Source of the DNA: Bacteroidota bacterium
Lineage (GTDB): Bacteria; Bacteroidota; Bacteroidia; B-17B0; Aurantibacillaceae
Reading direction: 5' to 3'
DNA length: 64,000 nucleotides
NCBI GenBank assembly: GCA_018267825.1
Contig: JAFDXR010000003.1
Location: forward strand, 1 to 64,000
In this document: one piece after another, positions 8,226 to 17,401 of the stretch
Layout of the letters: each line of letters opens with the position of its first letter
Position numbering within the stretch: position 1 is the stretch's first letter
Notes under the pieces: generated by a model
The model's input: the letters and a program-made list of their open reading frames with translations, nothing else
What the model was told of the DNA's origin: nothing
Database searches by the model: none
Made by a program: the position numbers and the translations under genes

Positions 8226-9263
8226 ATGAAGTTTATTCCCGATAAAAAAACCGTATTCGACTGGCTGAAAGCCATGGGAATTTCGCTTCTGGTTGTACTG
8301 GTTGTCCGCACATTCTTTTTTGAAGTTTCGTCGGTGACGTCCCCATCCATGGAACGTAGCCTGCTTACGGGCGATTTCATCATCATCAATAAACTCTCCT
8401 ATGGTCCCCGTTTACCCAAAACAATCCTGAGTATTCCCTTTGTCAATCAATCCTGTTATTCCACAGCCCTGTCTTTGCCTTACCTGAGGCTCTTTGGCTC
8501 ACCCGATGTAGAAAGGCAGGACGTTGTGGTATTCAATTACCCCATGGAAGACATGTATCCCGTTGACCATCGTACCTACTTCGTGAAACGCTGTGTGGCT
8601 ATTGCAGGTGATAGCTTACGGATTACAGATGGGCGCATTTACATAAACAATAAGCCTGTGGATGATGCTGCACAAACACAATACAATTACAGACTCAAAA
8701 GTGATACGGCATTGGGTGAGAGTTTTGTAAACCGCTATGGCCTGCATGAAGGTGGTAAAACCTCCGATGAGAATGATTATTCGTTCACATTTACAAAAGC
8801 CCTGGAAGATACATTCAAAAGTAAAACATATATTACACTGATCGAGAAGAATTGCGAAAAACAGGGCCTTTGGGATGAGTTCGTTTTTCCTTTCAGTGAA
8901 AATTACAAATGGAATGTCGATAATTTCGGAACGCTTTATATCCCGAAAGAAGGCGATACCATCCGGCTGGACACAACAAATCTTTGTATTTACAAACGCA
9001 TTATCACAGCCTACGAACAAAATACACTGGAGGTTAAAGACGGGAAAATCCTGATCAACGGTAAAGAATCTTCAAGCTATGTGATCAAACAGAACTATTA
9101 TTTCATGATGGGCGACAACCGCCACAACTCGCAGGATAGCAGGCACTGGGGCTTTGTTCCGGAGGATCACATCATTGGAAAAGCCACACGGATTATCTAC
9201 TCTGTCGATAAGATGTTCAACACCGGCGTTCGCTGGAATCGCATGTTTGAACGGGTTAAGTAA
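8226..9263 (+). CDS. lepB: Type I signal peptidase, second copy
   Basis: A second S26 signal peptidase of 345 residues, with an N-terminal anchor (KAMGISLLVVLVVRTFFFE) and the canonical catalytic Ser41 in SPSMERSLLTGDF. Lys121 is in YFVKRCVAIAGD and box E is GDNRHNSQDSRHWGFVP. Unlike the upstream paralogue it lacks the N-terminal multi-helix domain and the C-terminal helix, but keeps a comparable insertion between the catalytic Lys and box E. Tandem lepB copies are found in Bacteroidota; a division of labour between substrates is inference. Converges with the barrel-protein gene, whose stop codon lies 5 bp away. Confidence 0.92.
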   Translation: MKFIPDKKTVFDWLKAMGISLLVVLVVRTFFFEVSSVTSPSMERSLLTGDFIIINKLSYGPRLPKTILSIPFVNQSCYSTALSLPYLRLFGSPDVERQDVVVFNYPMEDMYPVDHRTYFVKRCVAIAGDSLRITDGRIYINNKPVDDAAQTQYNYRLKSDTALGESFVNRYGLHEGGKTSDENDYSFTFTKALEDTFKSKTYITLIEKNCEKQGLWDEFVFPFSENYKWNVDNFGTLYIPKEGDTIRLDTTNLCIYKRIITAYEQNTLEVKDGKILINGKESSSYVIKQNYYFMMGDNRHNSQDSRHWGFVPEDHIIGKATRIIYSVDKMFNTGVRWNRMFERVK

Positions 9264-9267
9264 TGCA

Positions 9268-10611
9268 TTAAAAGGTATGCGACAGGTTGAAAAAGAACTG
9301 CCGGTCTTCCTGTGATACCGCGTAATCGAAACGCAATACGGTGTTAACATTCCATATAATACGCAGTCCCATACCCTCGGAAACCCTGTAATTATTGAAG
9401 TTTCCAACGCGCGACAATTCATCCCATACACCGCCTGCATCAGCAAACGGAACAGCGGCAAAAGCCAGATGTTGTTTCAGGATTTTCGCCTGCGCAAACC
9501 TGTAGCGTAGTTCCAGATTATTAAACGTCATAACACGTCCCAGAAAACGGGCCTGCTTGTAGCCGCGCAATGTATGCGCCCCGCCAAGCCCCTCAATACT
9601 CCCCTCCGAACTCCACTGATCCTGGTATTCAAAGAATGGCGAATTTCCCTGTGTGTAGCCACCGGCAATTCTCAGCGCAAGTACCAGTTTCTTGACCCGT
9701 TTCGGCAATAAGTTCTGATACAGGTTGGCATGAAAAAATGTTTTGTTGAAGTCGAAAGCCGATCCCAGTTTCTTCATGGACAATTCATTCGTAAGCTCTG
9801 CAAAAATACCCTGGCTTGGATCTGTCTCCAGGTCGCGTGTATCATAGATCAGCCCTACCTGTATAATACCAACTGTGTTTTTCCCGACACCAAGTATTTT
9901 ATGTTGTGCGAAATCGCTTTGCAACATCGAATTACCGGCAAATGTAGTAATACCTACCTGCGCAATCTCATACCCTACAAGTGTTCTCAGTTTCCCGTCC
10001 AAAAAAGAACGCTCGCCGCTTACATTCAAAATATATTCTTCTTTGATATATGTATTGTAAAACCGGTTATCGCCAACGAGGCCATGCTTTTCATAATCCT
10101 GGTAACTGGCATTGGTGACGCGGGTTTTAGAGCTGTCACTGTCCTGAAAATAACTCAGACCATTCAGTGTTTTTTCTGTTGTACCGAAGTAAAGCAGGTT
10201 GGGGTTGCTCTCATAACCACCTTCGAGTCTTAATCGCCATTTGGTATTGAATACATAAGGAATATCCAGGCGGAGCATGGCTTCACGCTGTTTACGTGTG
10301 GTATTGAATAAAACCAGATCAAGTTTGGCGCGGTAAGGCGTGTATGCAAAAAACGGATCGCTGCGTTTGCCATTAAAAAATAAAGATCCTTCACCGCCAT
10401 AACCAAATCCATTCACGGGATCGGAACTCAGATCGGGTACCCCAGTCACATAACAACCCTCTTTTTTATTGGCCAGGTCCTCTTCCGGGAGCCGCTTCTC
10501 TTTGGCAATAGCAAAGGGCAGTTTCAGGCTATCGGCATTTTGAGCGTTGGAAATAACAGCCATGAAACACAGTAGCAAAATGACAGAATATCGTGTTCGC
10601 GTGTAATTCAT
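9268..10611 (-). CDS. D15/BamA-family outer-membrane beta-barrel protein (no POTRA)
   Basis: Predicted outer-membrane barrel related to the C-terminal domain of BamA/TamA surface antigens. The product has a signal peptide ending VISNAQ, many alternating amphipathic strands, and the D15-type motif GAHTLRGYKQARFLGR, whose LRGY is the lid-loop signature. The final residues FFNLSHTF form a C-terminal barrel strand ending in Phe. No POTRA repeats precede the barrel, so it resembles stand-alone barrels and not BamA itself. The frame is open to 10749, but ATG at 10611 places the signal peptide at the N-terminus (447 residues). Divergent from the WbqC-like gene. Cargo and role are unknown. Confidence 0.8.
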   Translation of the reverse strand: MNYTRTRYSVILLLCFMAVISNAQNADSLKLPFAIAKEKRLPEEDLANKKEGCYVTGVPDLSSDPVNGFGYGGEGSLFFNGKRSDPFFAYTPYRAKLDLVLFNTTRKQREAMLRLDIPYVFNTKWRLRLEGGYESNPNLLYFGTTEKTLNGLSYFQDSDSSKTRVTNASYQDYEKHGLVGDNRFYNTYIKEEYILNVSGERSFLDGKLRTLVGYEIAQVGITTFAGNSMLQSDFAQHKILGVGKNTVGIIQVGLIYDTRDLETDPSQGIFAELTNELSMKKLGSAFDFNKTFFHANLYQNLLPKRVKKLVLALRIAGGYTQGNSPFFEYQDQWSSEGSIEGLGGAHTLRGYKQARFLGRVMTFNNLELRYRFAQAKILKQHLAFAAVPFADAGGVWDELSRVGNFNNYRVSEGMGLRIIWNVNTVLRFDYAVSQEDRQFFFNLSHTF

Positions 10612-10699
10612 GGCAACAAAATAACGGAGACATTCTGTAAAGACTCTGATTTTCATCCGGTGATGTATCTCCTTCATAAAACCGAAAGATACATGATTT

Positions 10700-11380
10700 A
10701 TGTTTATTTTTGCCCCGACCCTGGAAGCACCAGATTTACATACTATCATATGGCAGGAGATACAGCAGAAAAGCGGTATTCTTCTGGCTACAGCCTATTT
10801 ACCGAATACAGATTATTTCCGGTTATTACTATCGGGGAAACCGATAGTACTCGAAAAGCATGAGCATTACCGTAAACAAAGCTACCGCAACCGTTGTGTG
10901 ATCTATTCGGCCAATGGACCACTTGTACTGAGTATTCCGGTAATAAAACAAAGCCTGAAAGAACCTATCGGAGACAAACGCATTTCCTATGCCGAAAACT
11001 GGCAAAACCAACATTGGCGGGCAATTGCAAGCGCGTATAAAAACTCGCCGTATTTCGAATATTTCGAAGATGAGTTCCGCCCCTTTTACGAAAAAGAATT
11101 TGAATTTCTTTTTGACTACAATCTCCAGCTACTGCAGTGCATTCTGAAAATTCTGCGACAATCGCCTGACCTTACATTTACAGAAATGTATCAGAAAAGC
11201 AACGAATCTGTTCTTGATGTTCGGGAACAAATCGACCCAAAAAAGAAAACACTCTTTGAATACGGTCCCTATTACCAGGTATTTTCCGAGAAACACGGAT
11301 TTATTCCGAACTTAAGCGTCATTGACCTGTTGTTTCATGAAGGCATAAACTCCCTGAAATACCTTCAGGCCATTGGTTAA
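10700..11380 (+). CDS. WbqC-like family protein
   Basis: Member of the WbqC-like family, whose genes are often in polysaccharide or glycosylation loci; the biochemical role is not firmly established. Family motifs visible are LLATAYLPNTDYF, KHEHYRKQSYRNRC, LSIPV and ISYAENWQNQHWRAI. The listed ATG at 10700 is the only upstream ATG in frame, but the first 26 residues look unlike the family and overlap a TATTTTTG promoter-like box at 10705-10712. The true start may therefore be a non-ATG codon nearer the ILLATAYLP motif. No signal peptide. Divergent from the barrel gene. Confidence 0.8.
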   Translation: MFIFAPTLEAPDLHTIIWQEIQQKSGILLATAYLPNTDYFRLLLSGKPIVLEKHEHYRKQSYRNRCVIYSANGPLVLSIPVIKQSLKEPIGDKRISYAENWQNQHWRAIASAYKNSPYFEYFEDEFRPFYEKEFEFLFDYNLQLLQCILKILRQSPDLTFTEMYQKSNESVLDVREQIDPKKKTLFEYGPYYQVFSEKHGFIPNLSVIDLLFHEGINSLKYLQAIG

Positions 11381-11403
11381 TCCCTTTTAAAATAATGTAT
11401 GCT

Positions 11404-11420
11404 TTGCTCCTTTGGAGCAA
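11404..11420. repeat. Palindrome ttgctcc-ttt-ggagcaa
   Basis: A perfect 7-bp stem with a 3-base loop directly after the WbqC-like gene. It lacks a T-run, so it resembles the other palindromic elements in this region more than an intrinsic terminator, although it could still stabilise the mRNA 3-prime end. Confidence 0.5.
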
Positions 11421-11504
11421 CAACCTTCTGTCTGAGTAAGAGAATTAATCCTATTTGCCCCTACGTGGTTATGAATCGGGCATCTTGCATAAACTTACAT
11501 ATTC

Positions 11505-11612
11505 AAAAAATGGAATGACTACTCTAATCCTGCACACAGCAACCCCGAAGGGGTATAACATTATTAATAATGGAATGTGAGGCACTACAGACGGCTCCGT
11601 AGGAGCCGAACA
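11505..11612. repeat. Direct repeat copy 1 with two palindromes
   Basis: About 105 bp, repeated once more at 11765-11873. Shared blocks in order are: an A-tract plus tggaa, ctactctaat, cacacagcaacccc, ggggtataacattattaataa, atgagg/gtgagg, and ggctccgtaggag with cgaaca. Each copy holds two hairpins (ccccgaagggg and ggctccgtaggagcc). Confidence 0.75.
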
Positions 11613-11715
11613 TTTTTTCGTATATGTTTTTGCTTTTCGTTTGATTCGTGTGTATTCATGTTTTACTCATACGGAGCAATGAACCAGGTATGGCAGATGA
11701 CACTTAATCACATTC

Positions 11716-11738
11716 GGCCCCGCTGGGGCCAGAGATTA
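11716..11738. repeat. Palindrome ggcccc-gct-ggggcc with agagattata tail
   Basis: A perfect 6-bp GC stem with a 3-base loop and an A/T-rich tail, lying between the two direct-repeat copies. The hairpin plus tail resembles the element before parA at 3187-3208. Confidence 0.6.
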
Positions 11739-11764
11739 TATACATTTTACCTGAACCTCCATCT

Positions 11765-11873
11765 CAAAAAAATGGAACGGCTACTCTAATTCAACACACA
11801 GCAACCCCGGAGGGGTATAACATTATTAATAAAAGCATGAGGAACAACACAAACGGCTCCGTAGGAGTCGAAC
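11765..11873. repeat. Direct repeat copy 2 with two palindromes
   Basis: Second copy of the block at 11505-11612, about 260 bp downstream. It differs by scattered substitutions and small indels: ccccggagggg replaces ccccgaagggg, and ggctccgtaggagtc replaces the perfect ggctccgtaggagcc. This suggests an older duplication. Confidence 0.75.
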
Positions 11874-11966
11874 AACTATTATCCTGCTCCATATCGTGGT
11901 GTAATCAAAATTAAAAACAGACTTATTCCAACGGAAATAATCTCAGCTTCCCGGTTAATCTATATT

Positions 11967-11993
11967 AAAAACGGGGCTTTCGCCCCGTTTCAT
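11967..11993 (-). terminator. Intrinsic terminator of valS
   Basis: A perfect stem acggggc / gccccgt with loop tttc (11971-11988), flanked by A-tracts on one side and T on the other. It lies about 35 bp downstream of the valS stop codon on the minus strand. Confidence 0.8.
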
Positions 11994-12024
11994 TTATAAT
12001 GCAAAACAAATGATGTTCTGTTTG

Positions 12025-14643
12025 CTACAAAGCACTTAACTGCTCCTCGAGTGATTTGATCTTCGATTCGGCATCGCTTTGCTTTTTGCGTTCAACGGCA
12101 ATAACCTCCGGTTTTGCATTGGCTACAAATTTCTCGTTAGATAATTTAGCCTGAACCGATTTCAAAAAGCCTTTATTGTATTCCAGTTCCTTGGTCAAAC
12201 GTGCTACCTCTTCTTCTTTGTTCAGGTTATTAGCCAATGGAATATAAAACTCAGTGGTTTTAATTACAAAACTAAAAGCACCTTCTACTTTTTCTTTGGT
12301 ATAACGGAATGCAGAAAGGTTAGCCAGCTTCACGATGGTATCATCAAAGTAAGAACGTTCTGCATTTGATTTTTCAATTACCTCCAGTTTTTCTTTTGGC
12401 GATAATTGTTTTTGCGCACGTACGTTGCGCACCATGGCCACAAGTTCTTTGCACACTTCGAACTCTGCCAGTTGACGGGCATCTGTCGCTTTTACAGCAG
12501 GCCATTCAGCAATGATAATGCAATCTTTCGCATCCCGTTCTTTGATCAGGTGCCAGATCTCTTCTGTAATAAATGGCATCCATGGGTGCATTATTTTCAG
12601 GAGACTTTCCAGGTAGCCAATGGTAGCATCGTAAGTCGCCTGATCGATTGGCTGTGCCTTACCATCCACAAACTCCGGCTTGATCGCTTCAAGATACCAG
12701 GCACAGAAATCATCCCATACCAGTTTATAGGTCGTCATAAGCGCATCACTCATTCTGTATTTCGAGTAGTGATCATTAATGATCTCCAGTTGTTCCGATA
12801 ACTTATTATCGAACCAGGTGATGGCAGCTTTTTGCGCTGTGCTCTGGCTGACAGCCCCTACTTCAAATCCGGCAATCAAACGGAAAGCATTCCATACCTT
12901 ATTGGCGAAGTTCCGTCCCTGCTCGCAATAGCTTTCGTCAAACAACAAATCGTTGCCTGCAGGTGAGCTCAGCAACATCCCTACACGCACACCATCGGCA
13001 CCATACTTGGCAATAAGGTCGAGCGGATCGGGTGAGTTACCCAAAGATTTGCTCATCTTACGGCCTAGCTTATCGCGCACAATACCGGTAAGGTATACAT
13101 TCGTGAAGGGTTTCTGCCCGGTGTATTCATATCCGGCAATGATCATACGGGCTACCCAGAAAAATAAAATCTCCGGAGCCGTTACCAGGTCATTGGTCGG
13201 GTAATAATATTTCAGATCCTCATTGGCTTTATCCCAACCATTACGGATGACTTTCGGATCAAACACCGTAAGCGGCCATAACCATGAAGAGAACCATGTA
13301 TCGAGTACGTCTTCATCCTGGCGCACATCCTCTGTTTTCAGCAGCGCAAAGGCTTCCTCACGGGTGCGGCATACCACTGTGTTTCCTTTGCCATCATACC
13401 AGGCCGGGATACGTTGTCCCCACCAGAGCTGACGACTGATGCACCAATCGTGTACATTTTCCATCCAGTGTTTATACGTATTGATAAACTTACCCGGAAT
13501 TAACTCAATATTGTTATTCAACACATTGTCGAGTGCCGGCTTACTGACCTCGCTCATCTTCAAAAACCACTGAAGACTCAGACGAGGTTCAATTACCGCA
13601 TCCGTGCGCTCACTATAACCCACTTTATTTTTAATCTCCTCAATTTTCTCCACAAGTCCCTGCTCCTGCAGATCCTTAATAATCTGCTTGCGGCAGGCAA
13701 AGCGATCCATGCCTACATACGCTCCTGCAGCCTCACTGATTTTGCCGTCAGCGGTTAATGCATCGATCGTTTGCAGTTTATATTTCTGCCCCAGGTTAAA
13801 GTCGTTGATATCGTGTGCAGGTGTTACTTTCAGCGCACCTGTACCAAATGTCGCATCTACATACTCATCGAAAATGAGCGGCACCACGCGGTTCACCACA
13901 GGCACGATCACATTTTTACCCTTCAAGTGTGTATAACGCTCATCGTTTGGATTCACACAAACGGCTGTATCACCCATAATGGTTTCAGGGCGTGTGGTGG
14001 CAATGGTCACAAACTCATTACTGCCTTCGATCTGGTATTTTACATACACCAGTTTGCTCGTTGCTTCTTTGTGTATAACCTCTTCGTCACTCACGGCTGT
14101 TAAGCCCTGTGGATCCCAGTTTACCATACGAACCCCACGGTAAATATGTCCTTTGTTATACAGGTCGATAAACACATCGATAACCGCAGCACTCAGGTCT
14201 TCTTCCATGGTAAAGCGTGTACGATCCCAGTCGCAGCTGGCGCCCAGTTTTTTGAGTTGTTCGAGGATAATGCCTCCGTATTTTTCTTTCCAGTCCCAGG
14301 CATGTTTCAGAAATTCCTCGCGGCTCAGGTCTGCTTTTTTAATCCCCTGGTCGGCCAGGAGTTTCACCACCTTGGCTTCGGTGGCAATGCTGGCATGGTC
14401 GGTACCCGGTACCCAGCAGGCATTATACCCCAGCATACGGGCACGACGAATGAGTACATCCTGAATGGTATTATTGAGCATATGCCCCATATGAAGCACC
14501 CCGGTTACATTGGGTGGTGGGATCACAATGGTATAGGGTTTTTTATCCTTATTTACTTCAGATTTAAAGAATTTATGGTCGATCCAGTATTGGTACCATT
14601 TGCGCTCTGCATCGCCCGGAGAATATGTTTTAGAGATTTCCAT
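12025..14643 (-). CDS. valS: Valyl-tRNA synthetase
   Basis: Class I aminoacyl-tRNA synthetase charging tRNA-Val. The 872-residue product has the HIGH-type motif [14 protein letters not shown] near residues 43-56, an editing domain with [18 protein letters not shown], the KMSKS loop [14 protein letters not shown], and a helical anticodon domain. It ends with the ValS-specific C-terminal coiled coil rich in Lys and Glu. Length is typical. A hairpin terminator follows the stop codon. Divergent from the DUF1573 genes. Confidence 0.97.
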   Translation of the reverse strand: MEISKTYSPGDAERKWYQYWIDHKFFKSEVNKDKKPYTIVIPPPNVTGVLHMGHMLNNTIQDVLIRRARMLGYNACWVPGTDHASIATEAKVVKLLADQGIKKADLSREEFLKHAWDWKEKYGGIILEQLKKLGASCDWDRTRFTMEEDLSAAVIDVFIDLYNKGHIYRGVRMVNWDPQGLTAVSDEEVIHKEATSKLVYVKYQIEGSNEFVTIATTRPETIMGDTAVCVNPNDERYTHLKGKNVIVPVVNRVVPLIFDEYVDATFGTGALKVTPAHDINDFNLGQKYKLQTIDALTADGKISEAAGAYVGMDRFACRKQIIKDLQEQGLVEKIEEIKNKVGYSERTDAVIEPRLSLQWFLKMSEVSKPALDNVLNNNIELIPGKFINTYKHWMENVHDWCISRQLWWGQRIPAWYDGKGNTVVCRTREEAFALLKTEDVRQDEDVLDTWFSSWLWPLTVFDPKVIRNGWDKANEDLKYYYPTNDLVTAPEILFFWVARMIIAGYEYTGQKPFTNVYLTGIVRDKLGRKMSKSLGNSPDPLDLIAKYGADGVRVGMLLSSPAGNDLLFDESYCEQGRNFANKVWNAFRLIAGFEVGAVSQSTAQKAAITWFDNKLSEQLEIINDHYSKYRMSDALMTTYKLVWDDFCAWYLEAIKPEFVDGKAQPIDQATYDATIGYLESLLKIMHPWMPFITEEIWHLIKERDAKDCIIIAEWPAVKATDARQLAEFEVCKELVAMVRNVRAQKQLSPKEKLEVIEKSNAERSYFDDTIVKLANLSAFRYTKEKVEGAFSFVIKTTEFYIPLANNLNKEEEVARLTKELEYNKGFLKSVQAKLSNEKFVANAKPEVIAVERKKQSDAESKIKSLEEQLSAL

Positions 14644-14759
14644 GGAGGATATTCAAATTTTTGTTAAATTTCGCAAAAATACGCAAAGTATAGCACCCGT
14701 CTGCTATCTTTATGGCACGATTTTTAGAATATTTGATCACGAAACAATAAACAACAACA

Positions 14760-15242
14760 ATGAAAAAAATAATTTTAACATTAGGTTTAGTTGGTGCATT
14801 AAGCACTATTTCTTTTGCACAGGAAGTTACTAAAGATGCAGCCGCTACCCCGAGTGTAGCTCCACAAAGTCAGGCCGACATCAAATTTGACAAAATGGTT
14901 CATGATTACGGTACCATTAAGCAAGGTGATAACGGTGAGTGCGTGTTCAAATTCAAAAATACAGGTAAAGAGCCATTAATCATCAGCATGTGTCAGGGTT
15001 CTTGCGGTTGTACCGTACCTCAGTGTCCAAAAGAACCAATCCTGCCTGGTAAAACCGGCGAGATCAAAGTAAAATACGACACACAACGTGTTGGCCCAAT
15101 CAGCAAATCAGTAACCGTTCAATCCAATGCCAAATCAGGTGTTCAAACCATCCAGATCAAAGGTAATATTGAACCGAAACCGGTTGAAGAGCCATTCCCG
15201 GCAAACAAACCTTCACAAGGTGCTCCATTAGAGAAAAAATAA
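14760..15242 (+). CDS. DUF1573 domain-containing secreted protein (copy 1)
   Basis: A 160-residue secreted protein with a clean Sec signal peptide (LGALSTISFAQ-type cleavage near residue 20). A single DUF1573 immunoglobulin-like (ASH-type) domain shows the pattern HDYGTIKQGDNG, then FKFKNTGKEPL, SCGCTVPQCPKEPI and PGKTGEIKVKYDTQR. DUF1573 proteins are abundant in Bacteroidota but have no settled function. First of three adjacent copies; the next begins 27 bp after this stop codon. Confidence 0.88.
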   Translation: MKKIILTLGLVGALSTISFAQEVTKDAAATPSVAPQSQADIKFDKMVHDYGTIKQGDNGECVFKFKNTGKEPLIISMCQGSCGCTVPQCPKEPILPGKTGEIKVKYDTQRVGPISKSVTVQSNAKSGVQTIQIKGNIEPKPVEEPFPANKPSQGAPLEKK

Positions 15243-15269
15243 TCTGAACCTTAATAAACCCCCAGTATC

Positions 15270-15722
15270 ATGAAAAAGATATTTGCAGCATTAGCCTTAT
15301 TTCTTGCTATCGGCTTAACGAGCAAAGCTCAGGAATCTGTTGTTCCGAATGTAGACCCGAATGCACCTGAAATTAAATTTGAAAGCGAAGTGATCGATTA
15401 TGGCGTCATTGATTATGATGCGAACGGTGTTCGTGAATTCAAATTCAAAAACGTGGGTAAATCGCCATTAACGATTACCAACGTTCAGGGTCAGTGCGGT
15501 TGCACCGCTACAACCATCGATGGTAAACCAGGCTGGCCACAGGAACCTATTTTACCCGGCAAATCAGCAACGATTAAAGTAAAATACGATACCAAACGCC
15601 CGGGCCGTTTTGAAAAAAACGTAACAGTTACGTCTAACTCAAAATCGCCAAGTATTGTGGTGAAAATTAAAGGTGAAATTAAACCTGCACCTACAGCGCC
15701 AACGACTCCGGATGGTAAGTAA
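15270..15722 (+). CDS. DUF1573 domain-containing secreted protein (copy 2)
   Basis: A 150-residue paralogue of the gene at 14760 with a signal peptide ending GLTSKAQ and one DUF1573 domain: IDYGVIDYDANGV, FKFKNVGKSPLTI, QCGCTATTIDG, PGKSATIKVKYDTKRPG. The CGC motif after the second strand pair is shared by copies 1 and 2. The tail is proline/threonine rich. A terminator hairpin follows at 15741. Probably cotranscribed with copy 1. Confidence 0.88.
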   Translation: MKKIFAALALFLAIGLTSKAQESVVPNVDPNAPEIKFESEVIDYGVIDYDANGVREFKFKNVGKSPLTITNVQGQCGCTATTIDGKPGWPQEPILPGKSATIKVKYDTKRPGRFEKNVTVTSNSKSPSIVVKIKGEIKPAPTAPTTPDGK

Positions 15723-16134
15723 TTCCTCACATATTATCAGAAACCCTTTCAGAAATGGAAGGGTTTTTTGTTTATACCTGTTTGCCGCCCTCATGCTTAT
15801 GGGTAGCATGGCCCAGGCCCAGTCGAAACTCAGATTCACGGATACCAAAAAAAACTTTGGCTTTGTAAAAAGAGGAGAGCTTGTGAAGATGGATTTCAGC
15901 TTCAAAAATGAAGGCACCACACCATTGATTATTACCGAATGTAAAGTTGAATGTAGCTGCACCACCATTGAGTTTCCGAAAGCACCTATAGCTCCGGGCC
16001 AGACAGGCATAATTCAGGTCAGCTTCGATACCAAAACCGTGTACGACCGCCAGGACCGTACCGTGGAAATATTTTCCAATGCACCCGGCTCACCTCATAA
16101 GATCCGGTTTAAAGGAGTGGTTCTGAAGCCCTGA
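15712..16134 (+). CDS. DUF1573 domain-containing secreted protein (copy 3)
   Basis: Third tandem DUF1573 protein. The chosen ATG at 15712 overlaps the last codons of copy 2 and gives a 140-residue precursor with a basic N-terminus, a hydrophobic core (CLYLFAALMLMGSM) and a cleavage site after AQA. The domain shows FGFVKRGELVKMDFSFKN, VECSCTTIEFP (CSC in place of CGC) and PGQTGIIQVSFDTKT. The N-terminal coding region runs across the terminator-like hairpin of copy 2, so the start is uncertain. No better start codon exists in frame before the signal-peptide core. Confidence 0.75.
   Translation: MVSNSSHIIRNPFRNGRVFCLYLFAALMLMGSMAQAQSKLRFTDTKKNFGFVKRGELVKMDFSFKNEGTTPLIITECKVECSCTTIEFPKAPIAPGQTGIIQVSFDTKTVYDRQDRTVEIFSNAPGSPHKIRFKGVVLKP
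15741..15773 (+). terminator. Terminator-like hairpin after DUF1573 copy 2
   Basis: Stem aaaccctt (15741-15748) and aagggttt (15759-15766) with a 10-base loop, followed by a T-rich run. It lies 18 bp after the copy 2 stop codon but inside the N-terminal coding region assigned to copy 3, so it may act as an attenuator between the two genes. Confidence 0.6.
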
Positions 16135-16175
16135 TTTTATCGCCGGATGTAGCCACTTTCCCCTTAAAAAATTGC

Positions 16176-16183
16176 TACATTTG
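16176..16183 (+). promoter_or_regulatory. Bacteroidota -7 promoter element TACATTTG
   Basis: A perfect match to the Bacteroidota TAnnTTTG -7 element, 18 bp before the aminotransferase start codon. The -33 element is weak. It implies a very short leader. Confidence 0.55.
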
Positions 16184-16201
16184 TGTACCAAATAAATTGA
16201 T

Positions 16202-17401
16202 ATGCCAAAGATTTCCGCCAAGGCACATGAGATGCCTGCGTCCCCGATCCGTAAACTTGTTCCTTTTGCAGAAGCAGCCAAAAAAAGAGGCACCAAAATA
16301 TACCACTTAAACATTGGTCAACCGGATATTGAAACCCCTGCTACGTTTTTAAATGCAGTGAAAACAGCCGATATAAAAGTGCTTGAATACAGCCATAGCG
16401 CCGGTTTTGAAAGCTACCGCAAGAAACTCTGTAACTACTACAAGTCCTACAATATAAATATCGATCAAAACGATGTGATTATTACCTGTGGAGGATCCGA
16501 GGCTATTGAAATTGCCATGATGACCTGTTTCAATGCAGGCGATGAAGTGATCATTCCGGAGCCTTTCTATGCTAACTACAACGGTTTTTCGAAAGCAGCC
16601 GATGTGGTTGTAAAACCGATCCGCAGTTATATTGAGAGTGGCTTTGCCCTCCCGGCCATCAGTGAATTTGAAAAACTGATCACGCCCAAAACCAAAGGGA
16701 TCATGATCTGCAATCCCGGTAATCCAACCGGTTACCTGTATACCAAAGCCGAACTGGAAGCACTCAAGGAACTGGTCAAAAAATACGACCTGTTTTTACT
16801 GAGTGATGAAGTATACCGCGAGTTCTGTTACGACGGAAAAGAATATGTATCGGTAATGCACCTGGAAGGCATTGAAAACAATGTGGTACTCCTCGACTCT
16901 ATTTCTAAACGCTATAGTGCCTGTGGAGCACGTATCGGCGCAATGATCTCCAGGAATAAAGAGGTGATGGCAGGAGCCATGAAATTTGCCCAGGCCCGTT
17001 TAAGCCCGCCTAGCTACGGCCAAATTGGTGCTGAAGCTGCGCTGGAAACACCGCAGGAATATTTCGACGGTGTAAAAAAAGAATACATTGCGCGTCGCGA
17101 TTTCGTGATCGAAGAACTGAATAAAATTCCGGGCGTATTTTGTCCGAAGCCAAGTGGTGCTTTCTATTGCATCGCCAGGCTCCCGATCGACAACGCCGAT
17201 ACATTTTGTCAGTGGTTGCTTGAATCGTTTACTTACAATGGCCAGACTGTGATGTTTGCCCCGGCGACGGGATTCTATTCTACACCGGGTGCGGGCATGA
17301 ATGAAGTACGTATTGCCTATGTATTGAAGAAGGAGGATCTTAACAACGCTATGGTATGCCTGAGGGAAGCGCTGAAGATTTACCCGGGTAAAACAAATTA
17401 A
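16202..17401 (+). CDS. PLP-dependent aminotransferase, class I/II (aspartate aminotransferase-like)
   Basis: Fold-type I aminotransferase of 399 residues. Visible motifs are HLNIGQPDIETP at the N-terminus, the PLP-phosphate region CGGSEAIE, ICNPGNPTGYLY, LLSDEVYREF, and the Schiff-base lysine Lys236 in LDSISKRYSACGARIG. The substrate is probably aspartate or another amino acid by family resemblance; exact specificity is not decidable here. Cytoplasmic. Preceded by its own TACATTTG promoter and followed by a small hairpin near 17409. Confidence 0.9.
   Translation: MPKISAKAHEMPASPIRKLVPFAEAAKKRGTKIYHLNIGQPDIETPATFLNAVKTADIKVLEYSHSAGFESYRKKLCNYYKSYNINIDQNDVIITCGGSEAIEIAMMTCFNAGDEVIIPEPFYANYNGFSKAADVVVKPIRSYIESGFALPAISEFEKLITPKTKGIMICNPGNPTGYLYTKAELEALKELVKKYDLFLLSDEVYREFCYDGKEYVSVMHLEGIENNVVLLDSISKRYSACGARIGAMISRNKEVMAGAMKFAQARLSPPSYGQIGAEAALETPQEYFDGVKKEYIARRDFVIEELNKIPGVFCPKPSGAFYCIARLPIDNADTFCQWLLESFTYNGQTVMFAPATGFYSTPGAGMNEVRIAYVLKKEDLNNAMVCLREALKIYPGKTN

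Larger units (their letters stand above)
11381..12024. other. Gene-free region filled with palindromic repeats
   Basis: About 640 bp with no convincing gene between the WbqC-like gene and valS. It contains several GC-rich palindromes in A/T-rich flanks: 11404-11420, the duplicated block at 11505-11612 and 11765-11873, and 11716-11730. It also holds the valS terminator near 11967. A 70-codon open frame at 11577-11789 consists of repeat sequence and is not considered a gene. Confidence 0.7.

Noticed and set aside
11577-11789. 70-codon frame inside the repeat field
   Set aside because: Made of palindromic repeat sequence, with no conserved protein features.
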